From the NCBI GenBank assembly GCA_947632195.1, contig CANROE010000003.1, positions 60,913-124,912 on the forward strand: a DNA stretch of 64,000 nucleotides. Direction: 5' to 3'. Positions within the stretch are counted from its first letter, which is position 1; each line of letters opens with the position of its first letter. A program made the translations under genes and the position numbers. The notes under the pieces are model-generated. The model saw nothing but the letters and a program-made list of their open reading frames with translations. It made no database searches and was not told where the DNA came from. Positions 17,555 through 25,602 of this stretch are shown here, piece by piece. The DNA comes from an uncultured Clostridia bacterium. Its GTDB lineage: Bacteria; Bacillota; Clostridia; Christensenellales; Borkfalkiaceae.

Positions 17555-18391
17555 TTACCTGGGGCGCACCGAAAATCCGTGTTGTTTCAGCCACGAAAAC
17601 GCGAGCGGGAGCCATGCGGACAGATGTGCGATCTTTTCGACCCGCTCCTCACTTCCCTCCGTTTCGAGGTTGGAAACGCTCGTGCCGTGCCACCCCTTTT
17701 CAAAGAGGTGCAGTTCAACGGGCACGCCCGCCTTTCTGCACGCAGCGGCAAAGAGCAGGCTGTTTTCCGCCGGCACGCAGTCGTCCTCCCCCGAGAGCCA
17801 GAGAAAAACGGGCGGACAGTCTTTCGTTACCCGCGTTTCGAGCGAGAGGCGCTTTTTGAGGGCGCTGTCCCCTCCCGATATGCGGTCCATCGTCCCCTGA
17901 TGCCCGTATCCCCCGCCGGAGATCACGGGATAGGAAAGAAGGAGAAGGTCGGGACGGACGGGCTTTTCCCCAAAGACGGCTTTGATGTGGTCATCGCCGG
18001 AAAGGGTCGCGAGCATGCCCGCGAGATGTCCGCCCGCAGAGAACCCGAGCGCGGCCACACGGCCGGGGTCCACGCTGTATTTTTGCGCGTTGTCGCGGAT
18101 ATAGCGCATCGCCATCGCCGCCTCCACGAGCGGGACGGGATAGGCGGTGTTCACGGTGTATTCGAGCACGAACGCGGAATAGCCCGCATGTAAAAATTCG
18201 AGCGCGACGGGCTCACGTTCACGGTCGGAGCAGTATTCGTAGCCGCCGCCCGGAATGACGAGCATGGCGGGACGGAGCTTTGCGAGAAGATCCCCCGTCC
18301 GCTCGCGGCAATACACGGTGAGCGTCCCCGCCCCGTTTTGGGGTTTCTCTAAGGAATAATACTCGTACAGATCGATCCTTTCGTAGATCAT
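17555..18391 (-). CDS. Alpha/beta-hydrolase (esterase, BD-FAE/acetylxylan-esterase-like)
   Basis: A 278-residue alpha/beta-hydrolase. The oxyanion-hole motif PGGGYEYC (48-54) and the nucleophile elbow GFSAGGH (Ser118) are clear. The acid is probably in SGEDDCVP and the catalytic histidine in EKGWHGTS. The GGGY type of oxyanion hole is typical of small carbohydrate acetyl/feruloyl esterases. There is no signal peptide, so it is cytoplasmic and may act on imported oligosaccharides. It lies upstream of a convergent small gene and downstream of the rpsI terminator. The substrate is inferred from family resemblance only. Confidence 0.82.
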   Translation of the reverse strand: MIYERIDLYEYYSLEKPQNGAGTLTVYCRERTGDLLAKLRPAMLVIPGGGYEYCSDREREPVALEFLHAGYSAFVLEYTVNTAYPVPLVEAAMAMRYIRDNAQKYSVDPGRVAALGFSAGGHLAGMLATLSGDDHIKAVFGEKPVRPDLLLLSYPVISGGGYGHQGTMDRISGGDSALKKRLSLETRVTKDCPPVFLWLSGEDDCVPAENSLLFAAACRKAGVPVELHLFEKGWHGTSVSNLETEGSEERVEKIAHLSAWLPLAFSWLKQHGFSVRPR

Positions 18392-18413
18392 AAAAATCTC
18401 CTTTCAATCGGAA

Positions 18414-18442
18414 TAAAAAACGAGGTACGATATGTACCCCGT
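18414..18442 (-). terminator. rplM-rpsI operon terminator
   Basis: Minus-strand stem ACGGGGTAC-ATATC-GTACCTCGT (18442-18420, one G.U pair) followed by TTTTTT. Confidence 0.85.
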
Positions 18443-18449
18443 AATTTTT

Positions 18450-18863
18450 TTATCTCTTGGAGAACTGCGGTGCGCGGCGTGCCTTTTTGAGACCGTATTT
18501 CTTTCTCTCCTTGACTCTGGGGTCACGGGTGAGGAAGCCTGCTTTTTTGAGCGCGGGACGCGTTTCGGGCTCCGCCTGCAAAAGCGCTCTCGAAATGCCG
18601 AGACGGATCGCGCCTGCCTGGCCGGTATAGCCGCCGCCGATGACATTCACATGAATGTCGTATTTCCCCTCTGCGCCGATTTCGGCAAGAGGCTGCTTTA
18701 CGATGAACTGCGTGGTGCCGAGCGGGAAGTAATCTTCGAGCGCTCTGTCATTGATGATGATTTCTCCGCTGCCGGAGGGAATGAGACGGACGCGGGCGAC
18801 TGCCTTCTTTCTGCGGCCCGTTCCCCAGTATTGCAATTTCTTTTTCAACGTTGCTTTCGCCAT
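18450..18863 (-). CDS. rpsI: 30S ribosomal protein S9
   Basis: A 137-residue S9. Characteristic stretches are [36 protein letters not shown] and the C-terminal [24 protein letters not shown], whose last residues reach the P-site tRNA. The start at 18863 ([10 protein letters not shown]) is preferred over a frame opening five codons earlier. It is second gene of the standard rplM-rpsI operon, 18 bp after rplM, and ends at a strong terminator. Confidence 0.97.
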   Translation of the reverse strand: MAKATLKKKLQYWGTGRRKKAVARVRLIPSGSGEIIINDRALEDYFPLGTTQFIVKQPLAEIGAEGKYDIHVNVIGGGYTGQAGAIRLGISRALLQAEPETRPALKKAGFLTRDPRVKERKKYGLKKARRAPQFSKR

Positions 18864-18881
18864 GTCAATACCTCTCACACC

Positions 18882-19313
18882 TTAAAATAATTTCAGCTCT
18901 TCGGGTTTTTGCGCTTCGTGTTTGTGCTCCGCGCCCTTGTAAACCCTGAGCTTTTTGATCATTGTTCTTCCGAGGGAATTTTTGGGAAGCATTCCCTTGA
19001 CAGCCTCGTAAACGGCAAGATCGCTGCGCTCTGCCATGAGTTTGCCGTACGCGATCTCCTTTAAGCCGCCGATATAACCGGTATGATAGCGATAAAATTT
19101 ATCCTCAAGCTTTTTGCCCGTGAGCACAACCTTATCGCTGTTGACAACGATCACGAAATCGCCCGTATCCACATTGGGGGTAAAAGTGGGTTTATTCTTG
19201 CCGCGAAGGACAGAGGCAACCTTGGAGGCCAATCTCCCGAGAGGAATGCCCGTCGCGTCAACGACATACCACTTTCTTTCAACCGTCTGAGCGTTTGCCA
19301 TATAGGTTTTCAT
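18882..19313 (-). CDS. rplM: 50S ribosomal protein L13
   Basis: A 143-residue L13 with the usual Firmicute N-terminus [22 protein letters not shown] and the motifs [36 protein letters not shown] and [14 protein letters not shown]. It is an early-assembling large-subunit protein. It is first in the rplM-rpsI operon. A clear promoter lies about 85 bp upstream, leaving a leader of about 77 nt in which an autoregulatory L13-leader structure is possible but not demonstrated. Confidence 0.97.
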   Translation of the reverse strand: MKTYMANAQTVERKWYVVDATGIPLGRLASKVASVLRGKNKPTFTPNVDTGDFVIVVNSDKVVLTGKKLEDKFYRYHTGYIGGLKEIAYGKLMAERSDLAVYEAVKGMLPKNSLGRTMIKKLRVYKGAEHKHEAQKPEELKLF

Positions 19314-19396
19314 AATTCGTACTCCTTGTTCCTTACCGTTCCTGTTTGAGCGGTATATCTCGGTAAAAACGGGGCGCTTTGCCGATTTACCCCTTC

Positions 19397-19425
19397 ATTA
19401 TAAGCAATCGGGGGGGTATCGTCAA
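19397..19425 (-). promoter_or_regulatory. rplM-rpsI promoter
   Basis: Minus strand: TTGACG (19425-19420), a 17-bp spacer, TATAAT (19402-19397). Confidence 0.82.
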
Positions 19426-19527
19426 GCTGTTTTGAGTTGCGATTTTAAGATTTTTTCGGAAAAAACAAAATTTTTTTATGCAAACACGCCTCGGTGGGTC
19501 GAAACGGGAGTACCGCGCAAGACGGGT

Positions 19528-19558
19528 AAAAAAAGCGGGGACAAAAATGCTGTCCCCC
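19528..19558 (-). terminator. Terminator downstream of acetyltransferase region
   Basis: Minus-strand stem GGGGGACA-GCATTTT-TGTCCCC (19558-19537) followed by GC and seven T residues. It ends transcription from the acetyltransferase gene after the remnant and repeats. Confidence 0.82.
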
Positions 19559-19574
19559 GTAGTGTTCTAAATCT

Positions 19575-19656
19575 GTCATTCCTCTCTGCATTTCTAAATA
19601 CGTCACCCTAAGCGTAGTCGAAGGGTGTCCGCATTATAATAAGGACCTTCCTCTTC
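19575..19656. repeat. Degenerate dispersed repeat
   Basis: A divergent member of the dispersed family: CGTCACCCTAAGCGTAGTCG, AAGGGTGTCCGC, then ATTATAATAAGGACC. It is similar to the repeat at 21478-21535. No gene is present. Confidence 0.6.
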
Positions 19657-19660
19657 TCGG

Positions 19661-19746
19661 CAACGTCTTGATGACATGCGCGGGATTGCCGACCGCCACA
19701 GAATTGCTCGGAATATCATGCACTACCACACTACCCGCGCCTCGTC
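19661..19746 (-). pseudogene. Remnant of a second acetyltransferase 3' end
   Basis: The minus strand encodes VVVHDIPSNSVAVGNPAHVIKTLPRR, identical in protein sequence to the C-terminus of the intact acetyltransferase just upstream. About a dozen silent base differences lie in roughly 85 bp. It is detached from any catalytic domain and is separated from the intact gene by a palindromic repeat (about 19809-19852). It is best read as the tail left from a paralogous copy. Confidence 0.75.
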
Positions 19747-19808
19747 GCGGCAAGACGGATACTTTCGCGGCTCGTTCCCCTCGCCGCTCCTTTTTTATGC
19801 CTGCCGCG

Positions 19809-19852
19809 CCTCTTCCCCAAAAATCTTGCTTCGCAATCTTTTTCGGGAGCCC
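19809..19852 (-). repeat. Tandem-GA palindromic repeat, copy 1
   Basis: On the minus strand the hairpin reads CCCGAAAAAGATTGC, loop GAA, GCAAGATTTTTGGGG. The two arms pair except for a symmetric GA/AG step, which is conserved in the other copies (22087-22125, 55248-55291, 60672-60718). It sits between the intact acetyltransferase and its remnant. Confidence 0.75.
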
Positions 19853-19854
19853 TG

Positions 19855-20421
19855 TCATCGGCGCGGCAACGTCTTTATGACATGCGCGGGGTTCCCCACT
19901 GCCACCGAATTACTCGGAATGTCATGCACTACCACGGAACCTGCGCCGATGACGACGTTATCGCCGATGGTGACCCCGGGGAGCACTCTCACCCCGCCGC
20001 CGAACCACACGTCGCTACCCACGACGATGGGCTTTGCAAATTCGAGCTGCGCACGGCGCAAGTCCGCTTCGAGCGGGTGTCCCGCCGTGTAAAAACCGCA
20101 CTGCGGCGCAATGAACACGTTGTCACCGAAGATGAGCTTGTTGGTATCGAGGAACATACAGTCGTGGTTGGCATAGAAATTTTCGCCCACTTCGGTGTTG
20201 TAGCCGTAGTCGAACCAGACATTGCTCTCGATGTTGAAGTTTTCGCCGCACTTGCCGAGAATGGAACGCATGATTTCTTTGCGCTGTTCCACGTTGTCGC
20301 GCGGGGTGCGGTTGTACAGCTCGCACTTTCTCTTGCATGCGGCGAGTTCGCCCAGAAGTTCTTCGTCTACTTTATATAATTCCCCCGCCTGCAATCTTTC
20401 TTTTTGGGTACGTTCTTTCAT
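19855..20421 (-). CDS. Maltose/galactoside O-acetyltransferase family (left-handed beta-helix)
   Basis: A 188-residue acetyl-CoA-dependent sugar O-acetyltransferase of the Maa/LacA type. The N-terminal helical part (AGELYKVDEELLGELAACKRKCELYN) and the hexapeptide-repeat helix are typical. The catalytic histidine is in FYTAGHPLEADLR, and the loop WFGGGVRVLPGVTIGDNVVIGAGSVV follows. The C-terminal residues come from a stop created just where the palindromic repeat begins (19852), so the native end may have been altered. The encoded C-terminus is repeated in the downstream remnant. A detoxification role for non-metabolised sugars is known for the family. Confidence 0.88.
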   Translation of the reverse strand: MKERTQKERLQAGELYKVDEELLGELAACKRKCELYNRTPRDNVEQRKEIMRSILGKCGENFNIESNVWFDYGYNTEVGENFYANHDCMFLDTNKLIFGDNVFIAPQCGFYTAGHPLEADLRRAQLEFAKPIVVGSDVWFGGGVRVLPGVTIGDNVVIGAGSVVVHDIPSNSVAVGNPAHVIKTLPRR

Positions 20422-20459
20422 ATTCCTTTTCCTTATTTATTTAATATAAGAAAATCATA

Positions 20460-20672
20460 TCATACCCCTTCTCCGTTGTCAAGCCCGAGAAGAGATTCCA
20501 GCGTTTCGTCATACAGGCGCGCCAAAGCAATCAAATTTTCATACTCGGGGCGGGAAACATTGTTTTCCCAATCGCTGATATTTGATTGTTCAATGCCCAA
20601 TTTCTCCGCCACTTGCTTTTGCGTATAGCCGTTTTGCAACCGATACTTTTTGAAATTTTGTCCGAACTCCAT
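20460..20672 (-). CDS. Small XRE-family regulator
   Basis: A 70-residue protein with one HTH domain: MEFGQNFKKYRLQNGYTQKQVAEKLGIEQSNISDWENN, then a short C-terminal helical part ending in a DETLESLLGLDNGEGV tail. The ATG at 20672 is preferred over a much longer open frame because it gives the family N-terminus. An extended -10 (TGATATACT) ends 7 nt before the ATG, with no ribosome site and no good -35, so the mRNA may be leaderless. It is divergent from the zinc-ribbon gene, whose promoter contains a palindrome likely to be its operator. Confidence 0.82.
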   Translation of the reverse strand: MEFGQNFKKYRLQNGYTQKQVAEKLGIEQSNISDWENNVSRPEYENLIALARLYDETLESLLGLDNGEGV

Positions 20673-20705
20673 AAAAGAAAGTATATCAAAAGGACAAAAA
20701 ATCAT

Positions 20706-20734
20706 TTGACAAATATGTGTGTTGCACATATAAT
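20706..20734 (+). promoter_or_regulatory. Consensus promoter with overlapping palindrome
   Basis: TTGACA (20706-20711), a 17-bp spacer, TATAAT (20729-20734), driving the zinc-ribbon/DUF4190 gene. The 19-bp inverted repeat ATATGTG-TGTTG-CACATAT (20713-20731) covers the spacer and half of the -10 box, an ideal repressor position for the adjacent XRE protein. Confidence 0.82.
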
Positions 20735-20766
20735 AAAGATAATACTTATACTTTGGAGGTAAGAAG

Positions 20767-21274
20767 ATGAAATGCAACAACTGCGGCGCAGAAGTTTCGG
20801 ATGCAAATGAGTTTTGTCCGCAATGCGGACATGCGCTCGATCTGCATCGCCCATCGAAAAAGAAACCGATCGATTACCCGTCGCACAACAAACGACACCA
20901 CCCGCTTCACCCTATCCCCCGCAAGGATATTATCCCCCAGCCTATCCACCGACCCTGCCACAAGTAATTGTGACGGCAAATCAACAAAAACCAACCAACG
21001 GCTTAGCGGTTGCCGGATTTATCTGCTCACTTGCTTCGTTATTTCTGCCTTTTTCGATAATTCTTAGTATCCTCGGATTGATATTCGGCGCTATCGGTCT
21101 TTCAAAAGCAAAAAGCCTCGGTGCGGGAAAGGTCTGGCGATTGCGGGAATTATTCTCAGCATTCCCACTATGGCGCTTGGAGTAATGATTATTCTTTTAT
21201 GGTCAGGGCTCTTGGCATTTGGAGCGGCAAACGCAACTCTTTCCACCGTAACCGCCACATTGATTTTTTCCTAA
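20767..21274 (+). pseudogene. Zinc-ribbon / DUF4190 membrane protein gene with two frameshifts
   Basis: Three reading-frame pieces join into one recognisable protein. A zinc ribbon (MKCNNCGAEVSDANEFCPQCGHAL, from 20767) comes first. A Pro/Gln/Tyr-rich linker follows (QQTTPPASPYPPQGYYPPA, another frame). Then come DUF4190 membrane helices (NGLAVAGFICSLASLFLPF ... GAIGLSKAKSLGAGK). After a one-base loss at about 21130 the second helix GLAIAGIILSIPTMALGVMIILL runs on, ending at TAA 21272-21274. The first shift lies between about 20840 and 20890, near GAAAAAGAAAC. It has a perfect promoter and ribosome site (TTTGGAGG), so this is either a recent pseudogene or assembly error in homopolymers. It is probably a small-molecule or envelope-related membrane protein; its function is unknown. 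Confidence 0.75.
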
Positions 21275-21291
21275 AACAACAGAACAAAAAA

Positions 21292-21331
21292 CGAATGCCC
21301 CTCACTTGATGTGGGGGACATTCGTTTAGTA
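21292..21331 (+). terminator. Terminator after DUF4190 gene
   Basis: Imperfect stem ACGAATGCCCCTCAC / GTGGGGGACATTCGT around TTGAT, followed by TTAGT. The weak U-tract lowers confidence. Confidence 0.5.
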
Positions 21332-21359
21332 CATAAAGGAAGAGTAAAAATGCTACGCA

Positions 21360-22086
21360 CGGGGTGAAATACCATTGGGGAACGGTGCGCACACTGTTCT
21401 AATTACATCACCCAGCCCCCCGCACATTCCATGTTGCCTAAGGGCGGCACGAGGAGCCTGCAACAAAGTAGCCTGTCGAAAGGTGTTCACGTTGTAATAA
21501 GGACATTCCTCGACTGCGCTCAACATGACGTGATTTAGAATGGCGTTGTGCATATGACCTGCCCCCGCGTGTGGGGGCGGGTGGCACCGCAGGTGACAGG
21601 CCCCCACCACCCGCTGGCGCGGGAGCCGCCCCCTTCAAAGGGGGCAGCTTGCGAAAATGCCCACTCCTTAGTCCCCCTCCGCAGGAGGGGGTTCCAATCA
21701 CTTGCCTTAGACGGAATTTACTTCCGCCGCCCCGCGCGCAGTTCTGTTTCTCTAAGCGCGGCACGAGCACGAAGTACCGAAACGAGCAATGCGAGCGAAG
21801 TGGAGAAATCTCACATTGTTATAGTAAGGTAGAGATGTTTCGACTCCGCTTCGCTCCGCTCAACATGACGTGATTTGAGAATGGTGTTGCGCATATTGAC
21901 CTGCCCCCATTTATGGGGGCGGGTGCACGAACGCAGTGAGTGACGGGTGGGGGCCGTTCTCAATTCCTGCGCGAGAAGAACCACGCTTCTTCGCTGCGCG
22001 ACAACATTTGTTGCACTCTTGCAACTTCTTGTCCGATGAAACGAACGAGAGAACCAAGCATGTTAAGACATAAAAGCAAGTTTCCT
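21360..22086. repeat. Non-coding repeat-rich block
   Basis: About 730 bp without a gene. It contains a GGCGGCACGAG-type repeat (about 21430-21450 and 21735-21772), a degenerate family A piece (21478-21535), CCCCCGCG...GGGGGCGGGTGG palindromic C/G-rich elements (21555-21660 and 21900-21950), and a better family A copy (21778-21870). The part 21985-22086 matches nothing else I could see. Confidence 0.75.
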
Positions 22087-22125
22087 CACGGAAAAAGATT
22101 TTGCGCAAGCAAAAGATTTTTCGTG
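22087..22125 (+). repeat. Tandem-GA palindromic repeat, copy 2 (longer inner stem)
   Basis: CACGGAAAAAGATTTTGC, then the loop GCAA, which could partly pair, then GCAAAAGATTTTTCGTG. It has the same design as the other copies, with the symmetric GA/AG step kept but an inner helix two A-T pairs longer on each arm. It begins 3 bp after the alaS stop codon. Confidence 0.72.
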
Positions 22126-22128
22126 AAC

Positions 22129-23940
22129 TTATTCGAGTACCGCCTTGATCCTTCTCACGCCGGCGGAGGAGGACTGCTCCTTCTGAATTTTAAAGTGTCC
22201 CAAGACGCCCGTGTGCTCCACATGGGGACCGCCGCACATCTCCTTGCTGAACTCCCCGATGGAATAGGTCTTGACCACTTCGCCGTACTTGCTGTCGAAC
22301 ACACCGACGAAATGTTCCGCCCGCGCCTCGTCGAGGCTCATCTCTTTATATATGACGGGGATATCCTCCGCGATCTTTTGGTTGACGAGATCCTCCACCG
22401 CCTTGATCTCCTCGGGGGTCATGGCGCGCTCGAAATTGAAGTCGAACCGCATGCGTTCGTCGGTGATGTTGCTCCCCTTCTGGTTGCAGTCGGGGGAGAG
22501 CACCGCTTTTAGCGCCGCATTCAGAAGGTGGGTCGCCGTGTGATACTTGACCGCCATTTCGGAATGGCTCTCCAATCCTCCCTTTGCCTCGCCCTTTGCA
22601 AGTACGCGGCTCTTCTCCTGATGTTCTTTGAACGCCTCGTCAAAGCCCGCTTTATCCACCGTGAGCCCCTGCTCTGCGGCGAGCTCTTCGGTGAGTTCGA
22701 GCGGGAATCCATAGGTATCGTACAGCCTGAACGCAGCTTTCCCGCCGATGACCGTTTCGGGCACATAGGCGGAATTGCTCTTTGCCATGAACTCGTTCTT
22801 GCGGGCGAGCCCCGTGACGCACTTTTCAAACTCCTTCATGCCCGTGACGAGCATCGTCTCGAAGCGTTCGGCCTCCTTCTTGATCTCGTCGAGAATGTAG
22901 CTCTCCTTCTCTTTGAGGAGAGGATACGCCTCGTCGTACACCTTTTCGATGTAAATTTTCGCAACATTTTGCAACACGTCCGAAGAAATTTCGAGCTGGC
23001 GGCAGTAGCGGATGGCGCGCCGCATGATCCTGCGCAGGATATACCCTGCGCCCGTGTTGGAGGGCAGAACGCCCGTCTTGTCGCCGATGAGCATGACGGT
23101 GGTGCGGGTGTGGTCGGCAATGATGCGCATTGCCCGCTGTGCCTCCCCGCCGTCGTCGTATTTCTTGCCCGAGGCGCGTTCGAGCTCCGCGATGACCTCG
23201 GTAAAGAGGTCGGTTTTATAGGCGTCGTGCAGACCGTTCAAAAAGAGGAGCATGCGGTCGAACCCAAAGCCCGTGTCCACATTCTTGTTTTCGAGGGGGG
23301 TGTACCCGTTTTCGAGCTTTTTATACTGCATGTAGACGTCGTTGCCGATCTCCACATAGTCGTCGGGGAACACGGGGTTTTCCTTGTCCGCGTCGAGGGG
23401 ATAGAACCACTCGTTGTCGGGGCCGCAGGGAGTGCCCACCGTGCCTTCGAGCTCCCACCAGTTGTCCTCTTTGGGAAGATAAAAGACGTGCTCCGGCTTG
23501 ATACCGAGCCCGATCAGAAGTTGCGCCGTCTCGTCGTCGCGGGGTGCGGAATCGTTGCCCTCGAACACCGTGGTGCAGAGCTTGTCTTTATCAAGGCCGA
23601 ATACGTCCGTCAGAATTTCAAACGTCCACGCCGTTTTCTCTTTTTTGAAGTAGTCGCCGAGAGACCAATTCCCCATCATTTCAAAGAATGTGAAATGGGA
23701 GGGATCGCCCACCGAGTCGATATCCACGGTGCGCATACAGCCCTGCACATTGCACAGCCGCTTGCCCGCAGGATGGGGTTTGCCGAGGAGATAGGGCATG
23801 AGGGGCTGCATGCCCGCCACGTTGAACATGACGCCCGTCGTGCCGTCGCCGATGAGGGAGACCGCGCCGATGTCGACATGTCCCTTGCTCTTGTAAAAGT
23901 CGAGCCATTTTTGTCTGAGTTCTTTCGCTGTGATCTTCAT
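22129..23940 (-). CDS. alaS: Alanyl-tRNA synthetase, compact form lacking the C-terminal domain
   Basis: Class II synthetase charging tRNA-Ala. From the ATG at 23940 it is 603 residues, against about 870 in most bacteria. Catalytic-core landmarks are present: NVAGMQPLMPYLLGKPHP, MRTVDIDSVGDPSHFTFFEMMGNWS, and DTGFGFDRML. The tRNA-recognition domain includes TGAGYILRRIMRRAIRYCR. The editing domain has HTATHLLNAAL (HxxxH) and CGGPHVEHTG (CxxxH). It stops right after the editing domain (SSSAGVRRIKAVLE), so the oligomerising C-Ala domain is missing. A palindromic repeat starts 3 bp after the stop. This could be a natural compact AlaRS or a truncation by that repeat; no C-Ala-like sequence is visible downstream. 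Confidence 0.94.
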   Translation of the reverse strand: MKITAKELRQKWLDFYKSKGHVDIGAVSLIGDGTTGVMFNVAGMQPLMPYLLGKPHPAGKRLCNVQGCMRTVDIDSVGDPSHFTFFEMMGNWSLGDYFKKEKTAWTFEILTDVFGLDKDKLCTTVFEGNDSAPRDDETAQLLIGLGIKPEHVFYLPKEDNWWELEGTVGTPCGPDNEWFYPLDADKENPVFPDDYVEIGNDVYMQYKKLENGYTPLENKNVDTGFGFDRMLLFLNGLHDAYKTDLFTEVIAELERASGKKYDDGGEAQRAMRIIADHTRTTVMLIGDKTGVLPSNTGAGYILRRIMRRAIRYCRQLEISSDVLQNVAKIYIEKVYDEAYPLLKEKESYILDEIKKEAERFETMLVTGMKEFEKCVTGLARKNEFMAKSNSAYVPETVIGGKAAFRLYDTYGFPLELTEELAAEQGLTVDKAGFDEAFKEHQEKSRVLAKGEAKGGLESHSEMAVKYHTATHLLNAALKAVLSPDCNQKGSNITDERMRFDFNFERAMTPEEIKAVEDLVNQKIAEDIPVIYKEMSLDEARAEHFVGVFDSKYGEVVKTYSIGEFSKEMCGGPHVEHTGVLGHFKIQKEQSSSAGVRRIKAVLE

Positions 23941-24024
23941 AATTCTATTGATTCCTTGATTTGTTTTGTTGTTGATGGTTGAGGAGATTCTTTGAGAGTG
24001 GAAATGCGGTAAGTTTTTCCCAAA

Positions 24025-24205
24025 TGTCATGTCGACCGAAATGGAGACCTCTCTACCGCATTACAATAAGGCGAGATTTCTCCACGCGCTTCGCTTGGTC
24101 GAAATGACAGTATTGAGAATGCGCGGCGAAAGGACATGTTTTAAATTGTCATGTCGAGCGAAGGCGTAAGCCGAAGTCGAGACATCTCTACCGCATTTAC
24201 ATCGG
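24025..24205. repeat. Dispersed repeat family A, two copies
   Basis: Copy one spans 24025-24110 (TGTCATGTCGACC, GAGACCTCTCTACCGC, ATTACAATAAGGCGAGATTTCTC, GGTCGAAATGACA). Copy two spans 24150-24205 (TGTCATGTCGAGC, GTCGAGACATCTCTACCGC). They fill the gap between cysS and alaS. No alaS promoter is evident here. Confidence 0.8.
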
Positions 24206-24212
24206 GTTCCCC

Positions 24213-25598
24213 TCAAAGTTTGCTCAAAGCGTAGCCGTCTTTGGAATCCTTGACGGCGTAGCCCATTTCTTTCAGCGTTTCGCGCAGCGCGTCCGACTTT
24301 GCCCAATCCTTCGCAAGCCTGGCTGCCCACCGCTCTTCGGCGACCTTTTTCACTTCCTCGGGCACTTCCTCTTTGGGCGCATATTTCGCAAGATACTCCT
24401 TCGCGTCCTTTTTGAACAGCCCCAAAAGAGAGTACGTCGCGCGAATTTGGTTGGTCATTCTGCGCGCCGTGGGATCGTTTTCCCCCAAATAACGGGATAC
24501 GTCCTTAAAATATCCGTACAGATCGGACAGGGCGAGCGCAGTGTTGAAATCGTCGCTCATCGCCTCGTCGAACTTTTTATCGATCTCGGGACATAACCCC
24601 GTCTCCTGCGGGAACATTTCCTCCGCCCTTGCGATGAGAGTGTAAAACCGCACGAGATGGCTCTCCGCATTGGGGAAGAGTTCGTCCGTGATGTTGACGT
24701 CGCCGCGATAGCCCGTGGAAAGAAGGGCGAATTTGATCGCCTCGTTGCTGTATTTTGCAAGCAGGTCTTTGAGGAGCAAACTGTTGCCAAGGGACTTGCT
24801 CATCTTCTGCCCGTTGACCTTGATGAGCCCGTTGTGCGTCCAATATTTCGCAAACCGTTTGCCCGTTAAGGCCTCTGTCTGCGCAATTTCGTTCTCGTGG
24901 TGGGGGAAGATGAGGTCCCGCCCGCCGCCGTGAATGTCGATCTGTTCGCCGAACGCAGCGCGGTTCATTGCCGAGCACTCAATGTGCCAGCCCGGCCGCC
25001 CCTTTCCCCAAGGAGACTCCCAAAAGATCTCCCCCTCCTTCGCCGCCTTCCAAAGGGCGAAGTCGTAAGGGTTCTTCTTGCTCTCGTCGTTTTCGACGCG
25101 CACGCCGTCGAGCATATCCTCCTTGTCCCTGCCTGAGAGCTGGCCATAGGCGGGATAGCTGTCCACGTCGAAATACACGTCCCCGTTGGGCGCGGGATAG
25201 GCGTGTCCTTTCGAGATGAGGTCCTCGATAAAGGAGATGATGTTGCCGATGTTCTCGGTCGCTTTCAGCCAGACGGTGGGCTCGTCCACGTCGAGCTCGC
25301 GCATCACCCCGTCGATCTCCCCGATCATCATCTGGGCGTATTTGTCGGCGGGAATGCCCGTCTCCTTGCTCTTTGCGATGATCTTGTCGTCAACGTCGGT
25401 ATAGTTGCGGGCGTAGGTGACCTCATAGCCCTGCTTTTCCAAAAACTTGCGGAAAATGTCGTATAAGATCGCCTGAAAGCCGTGCCCGACGTGCGCCTCT
25501 CCCGACACCGTGATGCCGCAGGCGTACATTTTGACCTTCCCCTCTTCAAGGGGGATGAATTCTTCCTTTTTTCGTGTGAGAGAATTGTATATTTTCAT
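24213..25598 (-). CDS. cysS: Cysteinyl-tRNA synthetase
   Basis: Class I synthetase for tRNA-Cys, 461 residues from the ATG at 25598. Landmarks are the zinc-site and HIGH region [18 protein letters not shown] (usual form CGPTVYDxxHIGH, so this one is a divergent variant), the [10 protein letters not shown] motif with the second zinc ligand, [14 protein letters not shown], and the KMSKSLGNS loop. The C-terminal helical domain is present. A much longer open frame upstream is only the shadow of cysE. The gene starts 4 bp after cysE, matching the common cysE-cysS pair of Firmicutes that couples cysteine synthesis with its charging. Confidence 0.96.
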   Translation of the reverse strand: MKIYNSLTRKKEEFIPLEEGKVKMYACGITVSGEAHVGHGFQAILYDIFRKFLEKQGYEVTYARNYTDVDDKIIAKSKETGIPADKYAQMMIGEIDGVMRELDVDEPTVWLKATENIGNIISFIEDLISKGHAYPAPNGDVYFDVDSYPAYGQLSGRDKEDMLDGVRVENDESKKNPYDFALWKAAKEGEIFWESPWGKGRPGWHIECSAMNRAAFGEQIDIHGGGRDLIFPHHENEIAQTEALTGKRFAKYWTHNGLIKVNGQKMSKSLGNSLLLKDLLAKYSNEAIKFALLSTGYRGDVNITDELFPNAESHLVRFYTLIARAEEMFPQETGLCPEIDKKFDEAMSDDFNTALALSDLYGYFKDVSRYLGENDPTARRMTNQIRATYSLLGLFKKDAKEYLAKYAPKEEVPEEVKKVAEERWAARLAKDWAKSDALRETLKEMGYAVKDSKDGYALSKL

Positions 25599-25602
25599 AC
25601 CG

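Noticed and set aside
19314..19396. L13-leader type autoregulatory RNA
   Set aside because: The leader length is right but I could not match a specific consensus by eye, so it is not listed as a feature.
19634..19858. 74-codon open frame joining repeat DNA to the acetyltransferase tail
   Set aside because: It starts inside the palindromic repeat and lacks the catalytic part; treated as a remnant rather than a gene.
21575..21600. T-box-like GGGTGGCACCGC motif
   Set aside because: It lies in a C/G-rich palindromic repeat, with no stem I/specifier structure and no synthetase or amino-acid gene downstream in that direction.
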